A stretch of 44,734 nt of DNA from Paraphysoderma sedebokerense (lineage: Eukaryota > Blastocladiomycota > Physodermatomycetes > Physodermatales > Physodermataceae): NCBI GenBank assembly GCA_025602915.1, contig JAHLJZ010000132.1:1-44734 (forward strand), read 5' to 3'. Of the stretch, positions 22,242 through 33,781 are shown piece after piece (the first letter of the stretch is position 1; each line of letters starts with the position of its first letter). Below the pieces are notes generated by a model. The model saw only the letters and a list, made by a program, of their open reading frames with translations. It was not told the DNA's origin and did no database searches. The translations under genes and the position numbers were made by a program.

Positions 22242-22247
22242 AATAAA
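22242..22247 (+). terminator. AATAAA polyadenylation signal of DNMT2
   Basis: Exact AATAAA 46 bases after the DNMT2 stop codon, in AT-rich DNA followed by GGCTGTATATATG. Distance and sequence fit a eukaryotic poly(A) signal. Confidence 0.6.
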
Positions 22248-22555
22248 GGCTGTATATATGACGTCTTGCACTATATGATAACTCTTATTTGCACTTGGCT
22301 CTGCTTCACTGAACATCTTTGGGATTATCTTTTTCAATATTGTATAGTTGGTATCGACTAAAAATAGCGTAGCTTTCTTCATGTCCTGAGGCATGCTCAG
22401 TGCAAATTATGACGACATTGTTGTGCGTCTAGTGGCTCTTTCAATTTAGACACAGCCCAAGTGTCGGAATGGATAAAAATGTTGCGCTCAGTACCGAATA
22501 TACTTCTTTAAAACATACAACATAATCTGATTGCTTTATCAAGTCGTTCGGAATA
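22248..22555. other. spacer between DNMT2 and the UPF0658 gene
   Basis: About 310 bases without a coding pattern. It is the promoter region for the tandem downstream gene. No clear core-promoter element recognised. Confidence 0.4.
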
Positions 22556-24343
22556 ATGGAAAACCGCACATACAACGGCTTTCATCTTCCTCCCCCGCCG
22601 AGAAATGATCCTCCGGCTTTCATGACTGTTAACCGGGACCAATCTAGTAGAATATGGCCTGCTGGAGTCCCCCACACAGAATCCTATCAGTACAACCCAA
22701 ACTACAATGCAGGATTTGCGGATTCGACATATCATCACGCACAGATAGAACATGTGGCCAGAATGAATTCGGCTAAACCGAAACGTACATTTGCAGGGTT
22801 ATTCAAAAAATTGGTACATTTCACCCATAGGCTCTTTCGTATAAAATAGTGATATTGTTAACCTTGATCACATATCACAGTGGCCTCGTAACATCTACAG
22901 TCGAATCACGTTGCTATTGGCAATTCTTCAATTTGTCTTAATCCTTGCGTTTGAAATCGTCATTTTGACATTACATACAAGTCAAACACGACTTCTTCAC
23001 CACACATTCACTGAGGAAGGGTACAAACTATCAAACGCTACAATAGTTTACCACGGAATTTTCATATTCGCTTTAGTTTTTTCATTGGTCATCGCTTTCG
23101 ATATGGTTTTGCACAAGAACAGTATTGAAATGATTGGTTTTGTATTGTTTCAGTATTTGGGATTAGCGTATACCATAATTCAGTACTTCCAACATGACCA
23201 ATTATCCGGTATGTCAAAAGCAAATTTTACCATTTTCGCCCCCTAGTGACACCCAGTTTTGTCGACAGAAAGCAGCAAGGAACACTTGGAACACCACGGA
23301 TTTCATCACAACAGTAAAGGTTATGAGGTATGAAAAAATTACACTTTAATTGTCGTTATAAGACTAATTTGGTTTTTATAGATCACCGTCATAGTTCTGC
23401 AGGGAATCTTCTCCCTCATATATACTTTCTTGACGTTTAAGCTGCTCAAGGTGTTCGGCTGGCAAAGTAATGAAATAATGTTAAATTTTTGGATTCGCTA
23501 TCCTAGCTATTATTGACTGATATCAATAACATTTTCAGTTTATCGAAAAATCGGAGCCGACGCCAAAATTCGCGACATGTACAAGTGGTATCAAATCATG
23601 CTGACATTCATCAAATTCGATTTCTTTTTTGCAACTGGTATGTTTCCTGCTATTACCACCAAATTTACCATATCTAACATGATGGGCGTTGGTCAGCATA
23701 TTCCATTTGTTTGATTGCTCTTGTAGTCGTTGGATATGGTATATATTGGGTTAATATTGGCATCGGATTAGCCGGAACTGCAATTGCAACAGCTTTGGGC
23801 CTTGTTGGTGTAAGTATCATGACCAAGTTCCAAATATATATTTGCATTGAATTAATTTTCATTCAATTATAATCCACTTGCCTCTATAGCTTCGTCGAGA
23901 ATCGAAACCTCTAATGTACATCTACTTGGTACTTTTGACGGCGGCACTGGTTTATTTGTGCATATTTTTGGCGGATATGTACCCCGATCATGATAAAACA
24001 TACAGCGGAAACCGCCGCTTCTTGACTTTTTTTGGTAAACATTCCTTTTCATCTGACAAGTCATTTGAACTCTAATGACACGTTTATGTTATTCTGTGTT
24101 TGCAGTTGTTATCAACATGGTTTTGATTCTCGGTTCTATCATTACTGCAATTTTTTGTATCCGTAATTTTGGAAAAGGATTGAAAGAACAAAGTACATTT
24201 TTCCCTAAATATCGTATGTGAATTATATTATGACTAACGTATTTATCTTTTTGACATTAGTTGATGACTACTACCGTCGTCAGCGAACAGCTGCCCCTCT
24301 CGAAATTGACAAAGAAGCTGCAGATTTTCAGGGTGCCAGATAA
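22556..24343 (+). CDS. UPF0658-type Golgi membrane protein, seven membrane segments
   Basis: Nine exons: 22556-22813, 22881-23208, 23269-23327, 23382-23466, 23539-23637, 23697-23809, 23890-24034, 24106-24192 and 24261-24343, giving 418 residues. The N-terminal about 80 residues are a Pro/Tyr-rich cytoplasmic tail (LPPPPRNDPPAF). Then come seven hydrophobic segments, at about residues 95-117, 138-158, 165-185, 217-237, 265-300, 322-340 and 363-385. The order matches the fungal UPF0658 family, known from fission yeast as a Golgi membrane protein: WPRNIYSRITLLLAILQ, KNSIEMIGFVLFQYLGLAY, ITVIVLQGIFSLIYTFLTFK, IYRKIGADAKIRDMYKWYQ, KFDFFFATAYSI and LRRESKPLMYIYLVLLTAAL. The loop between segments 3 and 4 is His-rich (EHLEHHGFHH). 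No enzyme motif is seen and the role of the family is unknown. This is the most intron-rich gene of the window apart from the modular gene at the right end. Confidence 0.8.
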
Positions 24344-24649
24344 CTCAGTCATCGCATATAAGTTTAGCTTGCAGAGTTAGCTTCCTTTGGCTTCATCATA
24401 GCACAGTTGTTACCTATCAGTTGTAACTAAGAAAACGTGATATTTAATCAAACAGAAGTTGATTTAAACTATCAGGTAGCGTTGAAGTGGGGCGAATAAT
24501 CTCAATGTATATACAACGACTGACGAACACCGATTCAGCAATTATTATATTCCATAGTGGCGTTAGTATAAACATATTGATAATCATGTATATATACTTT
24601 GAATCATAATATAAACATTTTTGCAAGATACAACATCGGTACATGCAGT
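24344..24649. other. convergent 3' spacer
   Basis: About 300 AT-rich bases between two converging gene ends. It includes ATATAC-type runs around 24500-24600. No coding pattern. Confidence 0.45.
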
Positions 24650-27401
24650 CTATTCTTCAAAAAAACTGATATTCTCCATTTCATACAAATGCTCGGCGAG
24701 CAGCCATCCCATACCAGTATCAACCACGTTAATCACCTCATCCCTACTATGCTTCCCGATTGCATTAATCACTGTTCGCCGAATATTTTCCAACATAATC
24801 ATGATTTCATCTCGTTCGACGATGAAGTTTTTCGAATCGAAACCAGCGCGGAGTACCACGAACCTTATCTGGTGGAATAAGTGCATAAAAAAGCCGAAAA
24901 TAAAGTACTGGTATTGAATCGGCCTTATGGTAAGACTTTTGATAACCCTGTGTAGTTCTTCTTCAAACCGATATGAGCTAGTGTCTCGCTTCAAAGAATA
25001 TCTGGGAGAATTCATTCAGAGATTAATCTTAGCATGGAACTCTATAACTGCAGACATACCTATGATCCTTGGAAACTTTCTCCCACAAATCCCACCAATT
25101 TGCAGTTTCATTGTTACTGCTGCCGTTGCTACACACGAGGAGTCGTTTTATGTTGTGGAGTACCATCCCAAGGTGCGAAGTGTGTATCTGAACTCCCCCG
25201 ATCCCGTCTAGACAACTGGGAAGCAAGAATGCCGTCGTAATTATTTTTTCAATCGTCGAAACATCATGGACGACACCGTAAGTTTTAGGAGTATTGGAAA
25301 TGCAATTCATCATGTTGCTGAAAATCTGTTGACACTCCGCATCTGTAACATGCATCATTGACAGTTCCCGCAGAAGAGGGTAGCTCCGTGAAGGAGTGTT
25401 CTTTGACAAAAAATTGTCATGTCGGGGGCAAATTGCGGAATGGATATCGATGTCGTTAAATTGAGTTATCCAATCGCGTACCACTTCTTGTTCTGAATCG
25501 TTGAAATATTTCTTCATTTTTCCAGTTGCGACGCTTTTGTGTAACTTCTTTCTCAATTCAAGATCCAAATCAAGAATTTCCAATAAAGCTGCTGGATCGT
25601 CCATCCATTCATTTAATCCCTTTTCTTCTCCTGATTTTGGATGTCTAATTTTGATTTTTCGATGAAAAGCTTTCGATGGTCCGGATTTGTTTCGAATAAC
25701 ATCCATAAAAGCTAGATTCTGTTTCGATAAATTCGTGTGAACTACTCCATTTGCGTTACCTTCGTGATTTTCATTTGTCGACCCATGACCGCTGACAGTC
25801 TCCGAATTAAAGCTGTTAATCCAATTTTGAATCACTTTGATCTCCTCATCCGTAAAAATGCGGTACATAGTTCCACCGAAATGACATAAATCTTGAAGAA
25901 ATACACCTAGTCGAGAACACACATAAGAAATAACTCATCTGCGAGAAAGTTGGTAATAAAATACTTACTCTTTTCTGGACTCCCTGGCACGATCCAACCA
26001 TCCTTGACGAGACCATCCATTATGTCCAGTGCAATCCGCCTTTGATCGTTACCAGCCGTATTCACCAGGCGAAAGAACCATTCATTTAATTTACAATTAC
26101 TCAACACTGCTTTTCCGTGAATTCCATTCGCATACTTGGCTTTACTTATCAAAAGTTTAACCATTTGTTCTCTTTCAGTCGGTAGAATGTTGTTCATGTT
26201 TAATCGACTGGAGCAATCGTTCCGTCTTGTCAATAATAGGCTTCATTTTATCGATGTCATTGAGACAGTACCCTGTGAGTATCCTGGTCCAGATTTCGTG
26301 TCGTTCGGATGGTGACAGATGCGACAAAGTTTTCATGTAGAGTTTGACTGTGTCGAGAGCTAATCTTGCATGACCTGAGTCGTGGTTGTCGATTGAGACA
26401 TGTAGTTCAAAATAGTAAGACGGTAGATTTAAATTTTTCAGCTCTTGTATCGATATCAAGAGGTGCAGAGGTAGTTGCTCGTATCTATGGAAATAGAGTC
26501 AGACAAGTCGTTGTGACGGATAAAATTTCATATATACCCAAAATTATATCCAATAATTTCTGGCAAATATTTATCAGAGAATGTTCCCAACAAGAGTTGA
26601 GTTGTACCGACGAAAAACGACTCATCGTAAAGCGCAGACGATTCCGCAAACGCCCGACTGGTCGAGAGCGGAAGATTGATCCTACCCTAGTCGTTTTAAT
26701 AATGACAGTTTTTACGCAGAAATAACACAAGAAACTATTACCCCGCCGTCTCCAATGTCTCTCGATAAACAGTGACATGATTACGGTTTAAATGGCCTTC
26801 ACCCAATTCTTCAAAGAAAGTTAAATACAAGTTTGCCAAAACCGGGCGTAACGTCCGAGAATCTTTCATGGATTTCCCAGAGGCAACATTCTGGAGCCTA
26901 CCAGACATACACAAATCTTAATTATCTCTCTGCGAAATCAAATATTCCATACTACTTGAAAAAGAAACGTACCATGACCCATCCACCAATTTTGTAGGTG
27001 CAATTTGAGTTAACCACCATTTCGTAAATTCTTCAGACACGAGCATCTCATTTTTACGTCCATTTGATTCCCAAGTTGTTAACCATTTATTGTACTTTTC
27101 AAGTACATCAAAGTAACTTTGATCGTGCCATTTTTCTATTAATTCCTCGGAATATTCGTCAACAAGATTAGATAGTTGAGGAGTTTTGAATTCAGTTTTT
27201 AAATATTGGCGGGCAGTGTCAAGTCTGTTTTGAAGTTCAAGTTCGGCTTTAGGAAGGATATCTGTAAATCAAATGCATAATCATCAGTCATGAAATTAGT
27301 GCACATAGACATTAAAGTGGGGGCGTCACGATGGTACCTTGATGGTCTTCAATATTCTGAAGTTTGAAATACAATTCACGGTCCATTTGTGACGATGACA
27401 T
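24650..27401 (-). CDS. iron-containing redox enzyme, heme-oxygenase-like fold
   Basis: Seven exons: 27401-27338, 27261-26973, 26897-26742, 26484-26209, 26171-25969, 25906-25060 and 25001-24650, about 728 residues. The centre has the heme-oxygenase-like diiron pattern: TFFEELGEGHLNRNH (Glu147, Glu148, His153, His158) and, after about 40 residues, YYFELHVSIDNHDSGHARLA (Glu196, His198, Asp202, His204, His208). This is the family usually annotated as iron-containing redox enzyme (haem_oxygenase_2). The downstream FLQDLCHFGGTMYRIFTDEE and WINSFNSE are also family-like. The substrate is unknown. Two joins are unsure: exon 4/5 would need a 37-base intron, shorter than any other here, unless a GTACTG donor further upstream is used. 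A possible in-frame intron lies inside the last exon. No heme-binding or membrane segment is seen. The large insert around residues 350-600 is unusual. Confidence 0.7.
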
Positions 27402-28077
27402 TCGTGTGCGACCTTAGACAGATAACAAGAAAAAGTGGTGGCAAAAGGAGATAAGAAAAGCTAGACCCTTCTTTTCAAATTTCTTGTCAATTATATTGTA
27501 CATATATAACCTAAAAATGAGGGTTGACGTCATATTAAAATAGATTGTTGGAATGAAAAAACGGAGTAGCTTTTAAATTAACTGACTAAGACGGGAGAAA
27601 ACGAAAGGTAGATTTATTAAAAACGTGGTGTCGGCGAAGAATGGTTTACGAGTATTGTTATTCTAGAATATCGAACGATGGGTTCTAATTTGCAGGCGTC
27701 GATTGAATGACGATCTCTCTCATCTGTTCGATCATCAATCGAGTATATGTAGCGGCTGGCAGTCATTTACAAGTTAGTTTTGCAGTTCAAATGATCTTTG
27801 ATGTTCCAAAGAAAGTTCAGGAAATTTACAAGTAGAACCGTTTAAACGATGTCCCTGGAAAACAACATCCAATGTGATAGGTGAAGAGAATACAACAAAT
27901 CATGTTTAATATTAGTAGTAATAAAACTACATTATTAATACTAATAGGACATTGCGACTGTACTTTTTCAATACACTTTCCCAAAATACAAATCAGCTCG
28001 CACACAAGGCGCAACAAAGCCTACACACATACTAAATAAAGAACAAACTAATGCAACTTATATACATTACAATACAC
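27402..28077. other. spacer between the cyclase 3' end and the redox enzyme start
   Basis: About 680 AT-rich bases. Promoter of the redox enzyme on the left, 3' untranslated region of the cyclase on the right. No coding pattern. Confidence 0.45.
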
Positions 28078-30815
28078 CTACAGATAAGGTTCGGTATCTG
28101 ATCGACTCAGAACCCTTTCCCTCTCCCTCGACGAAGACGAAACAGCCCTAGTATAACCGCCTCGACCAATATCATTTCTATCTCGGTCTTCCCTACTTCG
28201 TTCCCTCCATTCACGATCTGACGTTCGGTCACGATCAGAACTTCGGTCCCTATTAGATTCCCAATCTCGATCTCGTTCTCGTTCTCGTTCTCGACTGACT
28301 ACTCTTTCTCCTTCGCGGTCGTTATCGCGGTCACGACGGTCATAGTCTCGTTCGTAGTCTCTTCCGCGATCCTTTTCGCGATCATGTCGGTCATAGTCTC
28401 TGTCGTAATCTCTCACTCTTTCTTTTTCGCGTTCACGTCGGTCAAAGTCTCTGTCATAGTCGCGGTCCTTTCGATATGAGGAAGATGATAAAGAAGAGTT
28501 CACCCGAATTTCGTAATTTCCTGATCCATTCAAAGATTTACTTAAAGATGAGGATTTTTTGGCGGGGAATCCAACAACAGAACCCAACACAGTGGCGGCA
28601 TCGTCGTCATCATTTGTTGAGTGTCGGCGGTGAGGAGGGGGAGAGAATGATCGAGAATGGGTAAGCGATGGTGAAGGATACGGGTTTGATTCAGAGGGTG
28701 AACCAATCGGTGTTTTAGTAGCAGCTTGTGAATCGTCTCGTCGAACGTCGTAAGAATCAACTTGCGCATCATCTTCTTCTTCCACCGGATTCAATCGTTT
28801 CACACTATCGACTTCGTATACCGCTGTTTCGACTTCTTTACCTTTAAACATTTTACGAGCAACAAAATGACCATCGATACGATGTTTCACCATGTTCCAG
28901 GTATCTTCACTCACGAGAACTTGATCACCACCTGCGAATCCGCAAATACGGGAAGCACAGTTCACCGTGTCACCGATAGAAGTGTATTCTAATCGCTGGG
29001 AGGAACCCAAGAAACCAGACATCACGGAACCAGTATTGACACCCACACCGACTTCAATGGGCAGTTTACCCTGTTTTATACGATCTGCATTTAACTCGTT
29101 GATTGCAGATTTGAATTCAAGACCACAACGGACAGCGTAGTAGGCGTAATCAGCTGGAGTCATGGGGAGTTGAGGGGAATCGGAATTGGAAGAGGATGAA
29201 GAAGGGGAATCAAGTGTTCCAAAGACAGCCATGATACAGTCACCAATGAATTTATCGACGATACCACTGTGTTTGAAAACAATTTTGACCAGTCTTTCGA
29301 AAAAATCGTTCAACAGATCGAATACCTCAGATGGTGAACTTTTTTCTACATGACCAAAGAAACATATGAATATTAGCAACGTCAATCACTGAAAATCAAA
29401 TAAAACATAGAACGTACCACTTAGACTTGTAAAGTCCCGGATATCCGCAAACACCACAGTACCAACACATTCTTTCCCACCCTTCTTGATAGCACCTTCT
29501 TTGTGTACCATTTTTTCAACAACTTGAGGAGGCAAGAAACGGCCCAACTGTTCAGTGACTCGAATTTCGGTTTGAAGTTCACCAAAGAGAATAGTATTTT
29601 CAATAGCAATAGCAGTTTGGTTGATGATGGCTTGCACCAGGGATAAATCTTTTTCAAGGAAGGTATTGATACGATCACGAGAGTCTAAATGGAGTATACC
29701 GAGAACCTAGATTTTATAGAATAAATAAACAAACACAACGGTTACTTTACAGTTTTCGAAAAGACGAGTGAGACCCCCAATAAAAAGAAATGACGACGTA
29801 CCTGATCGTGAGCGATAATAGGAACACAAATAACAGATCTAATTTGACCCTTAGCGATACTCTTACTCTTTCCTAAATCTGGGTCTTCACAAGCATCACT
29901 GGTAATTAAACATTTTCGGGTATTGTAAACTCTCTGAAGAATAGTACTACTCAGCAAGATTTCTCTTCCTTCATAACCTTTACCTTCTCTTAACTTGACC
30001 ATATTCGTAGTCAACAAACTCGTATTTTTATCCACCAACAAGACTACACCTCTGTCAACTGGTAACACGCTAAACATCAAGTCCAACATTTTTGTCAAGT
30101 GATCAGTGATATCGCTCGTCAATGAGACTTTGGACAATTCATACGCCAATCTCAACTTTTCGTAATCTTGCTTCAACACATCAACGTCATTAATTTCTTT
30201 GACACTCACAAAGTCGGGTTCAGGGTCACCGTCTAATTCCGCCCTAATGGATACCGTTTCTTCGTATTTTCGTTCGGAAGGAAGAATAGTGACTAATTTC
30301 AAGTTACTATCAACGTCGGAAGGTCTGCGAGTGGAAACATCATTTTTGTCGTCGTAAAAGGTCAAGACGACTGAACCTATCTGTATGACGTCTCTATCGT
30401 TGAGTTGTTGAAATTGGTGGATATACTTTTCATTGACTTTAACTCCGTTTGAGGAATTTCGGTCCCGCAGTATAAATTTACCGTCACTATTCCGTTCAAT
30501 GACTGCATGGTGTTTGGATATTTTGGCACAAGATAACGCTATATGGTTATCTTCTTTTCTACCAATAGTCGTTGTATCCTGGACCAACGAAAACGACATT
30601 TTGCCGCCATGCGAGGTAGTGTATACTAAGCGGGCGGGTTCTTTGTTCTGTGAAGTTGTGACTGAAGAGCGACGAGGGGAGGTATGGATATGCAGTCGGG
30701 TAGGAGCAGCCGGTAACAGCGATGTAGTGCTCCCTCTTGCAGATTTCTTGTCATGGGCAAAAGAAAATGACGGAGCCAGATGCTCGCCGATAAGAGTTGA
30801 ACGTTCTTCGGCCAT
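28078..30815 (-). CDS. class III adenylate cyclase with FHA and GAF domains
   Basis: Three exons: 30815-29802, 29706-29418 and 29345-28078, giving 856 residues. It makes cAMP from ATP. Order: disordered N-terminus; FHA domain at about 62-150 (TTIGRKEDNHI, KISKHHAVIER, NSSNGVKVNE), which reads phosphothreonine; GAF domain at about 215-385 (GVVLLVDKNTSLL, VICVPIIAHDQ, ILHLDSRD, IINQTAIAIENTIL), a ligand or light-sensor fold; cyclase domain at about 415-600. Metal-binding Asp426 (VVFADIRDF) and Asp470 (GDCIMAVFG), adenine-selecting Lys466 and Thr556 (LEYTSIGD), transition-state Asn563 and Arg567 (TVNCASR) are all present. The Lys/Thr pair is that of bacterial-type adenylate cyclases. The protein has no membrane helix, so it is probably soluble. 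The last 250 residues are Ser-rich, then almost pure Arg/Asp/Glu. It most resembles cyanobacterial and amoebal soluble cyclases. Confidence 0.95.
28178..28470 (-). repeat. Arg/Asp/Glu-rich low-complexity tail coded in the cyclase gene
   Basis: About 95 residues of the cyclase C-terminus are built of short units such as DRDYDRHDREKDR and RERERERDRD. DNA units like CGGTCATAGTCTC recur at 15-42 base intervals, so it is a degenerate coding minisatellite that keeps the frame open. Confidence 0.85.
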
Positions 30816-31553
30816 TGACAGCCTTTAACTTTAACTGTTTGCGGGTTTTCTTTTTGTCTTTGACTATCGTACTTTTTTCACCGTGCCGAGCCGAGCAAAA
30901 ACGAGGAGAATATAAGGCACAGAAAATACAGTATTTACCTAGAAGCGAGAGAGAGATAGAGACGACAAAAATAAGCACGGCGGAGTGAGGACGAGGGAGG
31001 GTGAGGATTGGAATTTCCAGTCTGGCCGAAATGAGGAGAATTAATGACTTGTATTGTCCACGCACAATCGTCCCAATTCGTCCCGGACCGCGCGCCACCC
31101 ATCCTGATTGGCTACGCTGAATGAAAAAACAGTAGAAAAAAAAACCTATTGAAATGCTCATCATTCCAACGAGGCTAAGTCTGAATGTGCAATCGTGGAG
31201 TCCCTCTAGTTTAAACCCAGACGTCACAATAGCGAAGAAAAAAAGAAGAAAACCCAGCAACCCGAAAATGAACTGAACAGCCTCATATGGGGCGTCGGTT
31301 GGGGCTTCCAAAGCTTACAATACATAATAGATACTGTATAAACTATTTTTAGTTTTTATTCTCAAGTTCTCCAAATTACCAAAACACCAAAACACCAATT
31401 CACCAAACCCAACAATAGACCCTCAAATCTAACCACCCAAATTTAAGAGTCCCGCGATGCCATCATTTTAGCTTTCCCAATGTCATGAAAATTCAATGAC
31501 AACCATGCTTCTTTTACTTGACTTCAAAGATTTGACTTTCTATTGATTACAAT
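30816..31553. other. cyclase upstream region
   Basis: About 740 bases upstream of the cyclase ATG. The part next to the ATG is less AT-rich. The open stretch antisense-to-spacer at 30751-31311 (-) has hydrophobic runs but no ATG support or homology, so it is not called. Promoter elements could not be pinned down. Confidence 0.4.
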
Positions 31554-32205
31554 TTGATCGTCGCCAATGTATATAATGAACAATGAACTATAATAACAAT
31601 TAGATAATCACGCAATTTTTGAAAAAATGGAAAACTACTTAATAACTTATGACGCATTCACGCATCGTTACTTGAAATTCGTAAATTTTGTAGCTACTTA
31701 TACATCTCACCACACTGTTTGTCTTTTATTCGTTGTGAACACCAACGTAGTCAGAACAATGGACCTAGAGACAATAAACCGTCCGGAGAATCTTTCGGAT
31801 AACGACTATCTGAAGTAAAACGTTCAAAGTACTCGTTATTTGGCGGGCGGAGAAATTTTCAAGCGAGAGAAGGATGGCATGTTAAGGAGATTTATAACAG
31901 ACAAAAAGGAGCAGACCAAGTACTTTGAAGCTTTCCGTTTTAACTTCAGATAGTCGTTATCTGAAAGATTTGAAACTAGAAACCCGTTTGTAACAAAAAT
32001 TGGGTAGCGTGGAGTTACCGTAAGTTGTAGATTGTAAGTTGTACCTTCATACTTGATTTTCGTCAACGTATACAATAAACAATGACCTATGGTAACAATT
32101 AAATATTACGCAATCTTTGAGAGTTGAATTGAATGTTATTACATATATCGACGGTAAACGGATTAGTGCTTATAACACATCGTCATTGGAAATTTGTGGA
32201 TACTG
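31554..32205. repeat. imperfect direct repeats, about 140-150 bases, flanking an inverted repeat
   Basis: 31554-31690 and 32053-32205 are similar. Shared blocks: TTGATCGTCGCCAATGTATA/TTGATTTTCGTCAACGTATA, AACAATGAACTATAATAACA/AACAATGACCTATGGTAACA, ACGCAATTTTTGA/ACGCAATCTTTGA, and later CATCGTTACTTGAAATTCGT/CATCGTCATTGGAAATTTGT. The offset is about 499 bases. The copies have diverged by roughly a quarter of their bases by eye. Between them lies the inverted repeat. Taken together it looks like an old non-autonomous transposon or a segmental duplication. No protein gene is inside. Confidence 0.6.
31791..31968. repeat. long inverted repeat (stem-loop or foldback element)
   Basis: The 25 bases at 31791-31815 pair with 31944-31968 with a single mismatch (core CTTCAGATAGTCGTTAT and its complement). 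Pairing continues inward with small gaps through TAAAACG and TTCAAAGTACT, so the arms cover about 31791-31834 and 31917-31968, with about 80 bases of loop. It could fold as a hairpin in RNA or be a foldback transposon. Confidence 0.85.
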
Positions 32206-33781
32206 TAACGTCATACTTGATGAAAATAAAATAAAACTCAAAAATATAGACTTGATTCAGAGTAAGTTTTAGGATTCACTGTAAACATTGGTACAACGTT
32301 ACAGTCATCTCAATATGCACAATCAATGAAATGCACAAATAAGTTGAGCAAGGACGAACACGACCATTTTATTCGAGACCCAAGACACCTCGGCTACAAA
32401 CCCTACCATTTTGAACTTTAACTATGATCCAACCATTCATGACCATCCAAGATCTTTTAAAATTTTTTTTGTCCCCAAACTCTACCCCGTCACAAACTCA
32501 TATATTGACCTTTCTTTAACCAACGTTCAACTTTCCAACCAACCACTTTGAACGATGATTTCACAATTCCATTTCCGGCTTTCATTGATTCTGATTCCTT
32601 CACAAAATGAGTTTCTGATAGTTCAAAGTTCCAATTCTGATTCGATTTTGTAAGAGATAACGATAATTTTCGCGAGTAGTCGTTGTTGTTGTTTCGGCTC
32701 CAAAATAAATTGACAATTGAATAAGTCAACGTAGGATTTCATTCAATAGAGGCGAATAAACGATGTGTAATGATGGCGGGGGAGAAGAAATACGGAATGA
32801 TCGGATAACGACGGAGAAATAACTGATGGTAATAGTTTATCGCAGTAGAGGTTAAACTAGGGAGGAGAAGGGAGATAGATGATGTCGAGAGAGGTTTACA
32901 GATATGATGTATTCGCAAGACAATATGGAGGAGAGAGTCGATAGAGAGCGGACGAGAGAAGTGATGAGTATGCGAATAGTTAGGTTTCGACGATAATAGG
33001 AAAATGATGATAGCAGTTAAAAGAGAGATAAAAAGGGAGTGATAATAGCGAAGACGAAGACGACGAGAGGCGGCGAATAGATGGATATAGAGGATAAAAG
33101 ATTCGCCATTCGAGATTCAGATGGTGGTGAAATCTGTCTCATAAAAAAGCAGATGTCGATTTCTTGGTTGAACCCAGTAACACCCACAACCGGCACAATC
33201 AACAGTCACGCCTAGCGATCACAGAAAAAAAGATCTCATTCAAACACAAGAAATAGAGCAAGCAAAAGAAAACGCAAAAAAGGGGAAGAAATAGTATGTA
33301 CAATACTCAAAAACCAGAAAAGAAACTACACTGTATAAATACGAATGTTGGTTGTACCCGCTAAAATTCCGCAAATGAAAGGAGAAAAGGAAGAAAACTA
33401 ATGAAGAATTTATAAACGGAATTTTGAGGGATACGTAAATATACAAGTGTCTTTTTTCCTTTTGACAATATTGTCTATACAAGTTTGGAAAAGGTAAAAA
33501 GAGTCGGGCATACATCAAGACGACGCTTTTGCCCTTCAGCTAAAGATGAAATGAAAACGACTAAAACAAGAATGACCTAAAGTAAACAATACAAGTACAC
33601 TTGATAAAGGAATATTATACACATTAGTATGTCTAAGACATTAATGTACTAACCAGATCTTTAAAATGAACATGGAATAAAAGGAAGAAGAAAAGATGGG
33701 AAAAAAAGAGAACGAACTACTATGATGTTCACAAAATATATATTACGCTAGTTGTTAAATGATACCACCTTTACGATGTAA
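32206..33781. other. 3' spacer of the Edc1-like gene
   Basis: About 1.6 kb with no supported gene. From about 32780 to 33120 and around 33230-33320 the plus strand is a purine-rich run (GGAGGAGAGAG-type), i.e. pyrimidine-rich on the gene strand, as in a long 3' untranslated region of the gene that ends at 33782. Confidence 0.45.

Noticed and set aside
30751-31311. Open stretch on the minus strand with hydrophobic segments upstream of and overlapping the cyclase start
   Set aside because: Out of frame with the cyclase, no domain similarity, and the overlap covers real cyclase codons. The hydrophobic look follows from T-rich spacer DNA.
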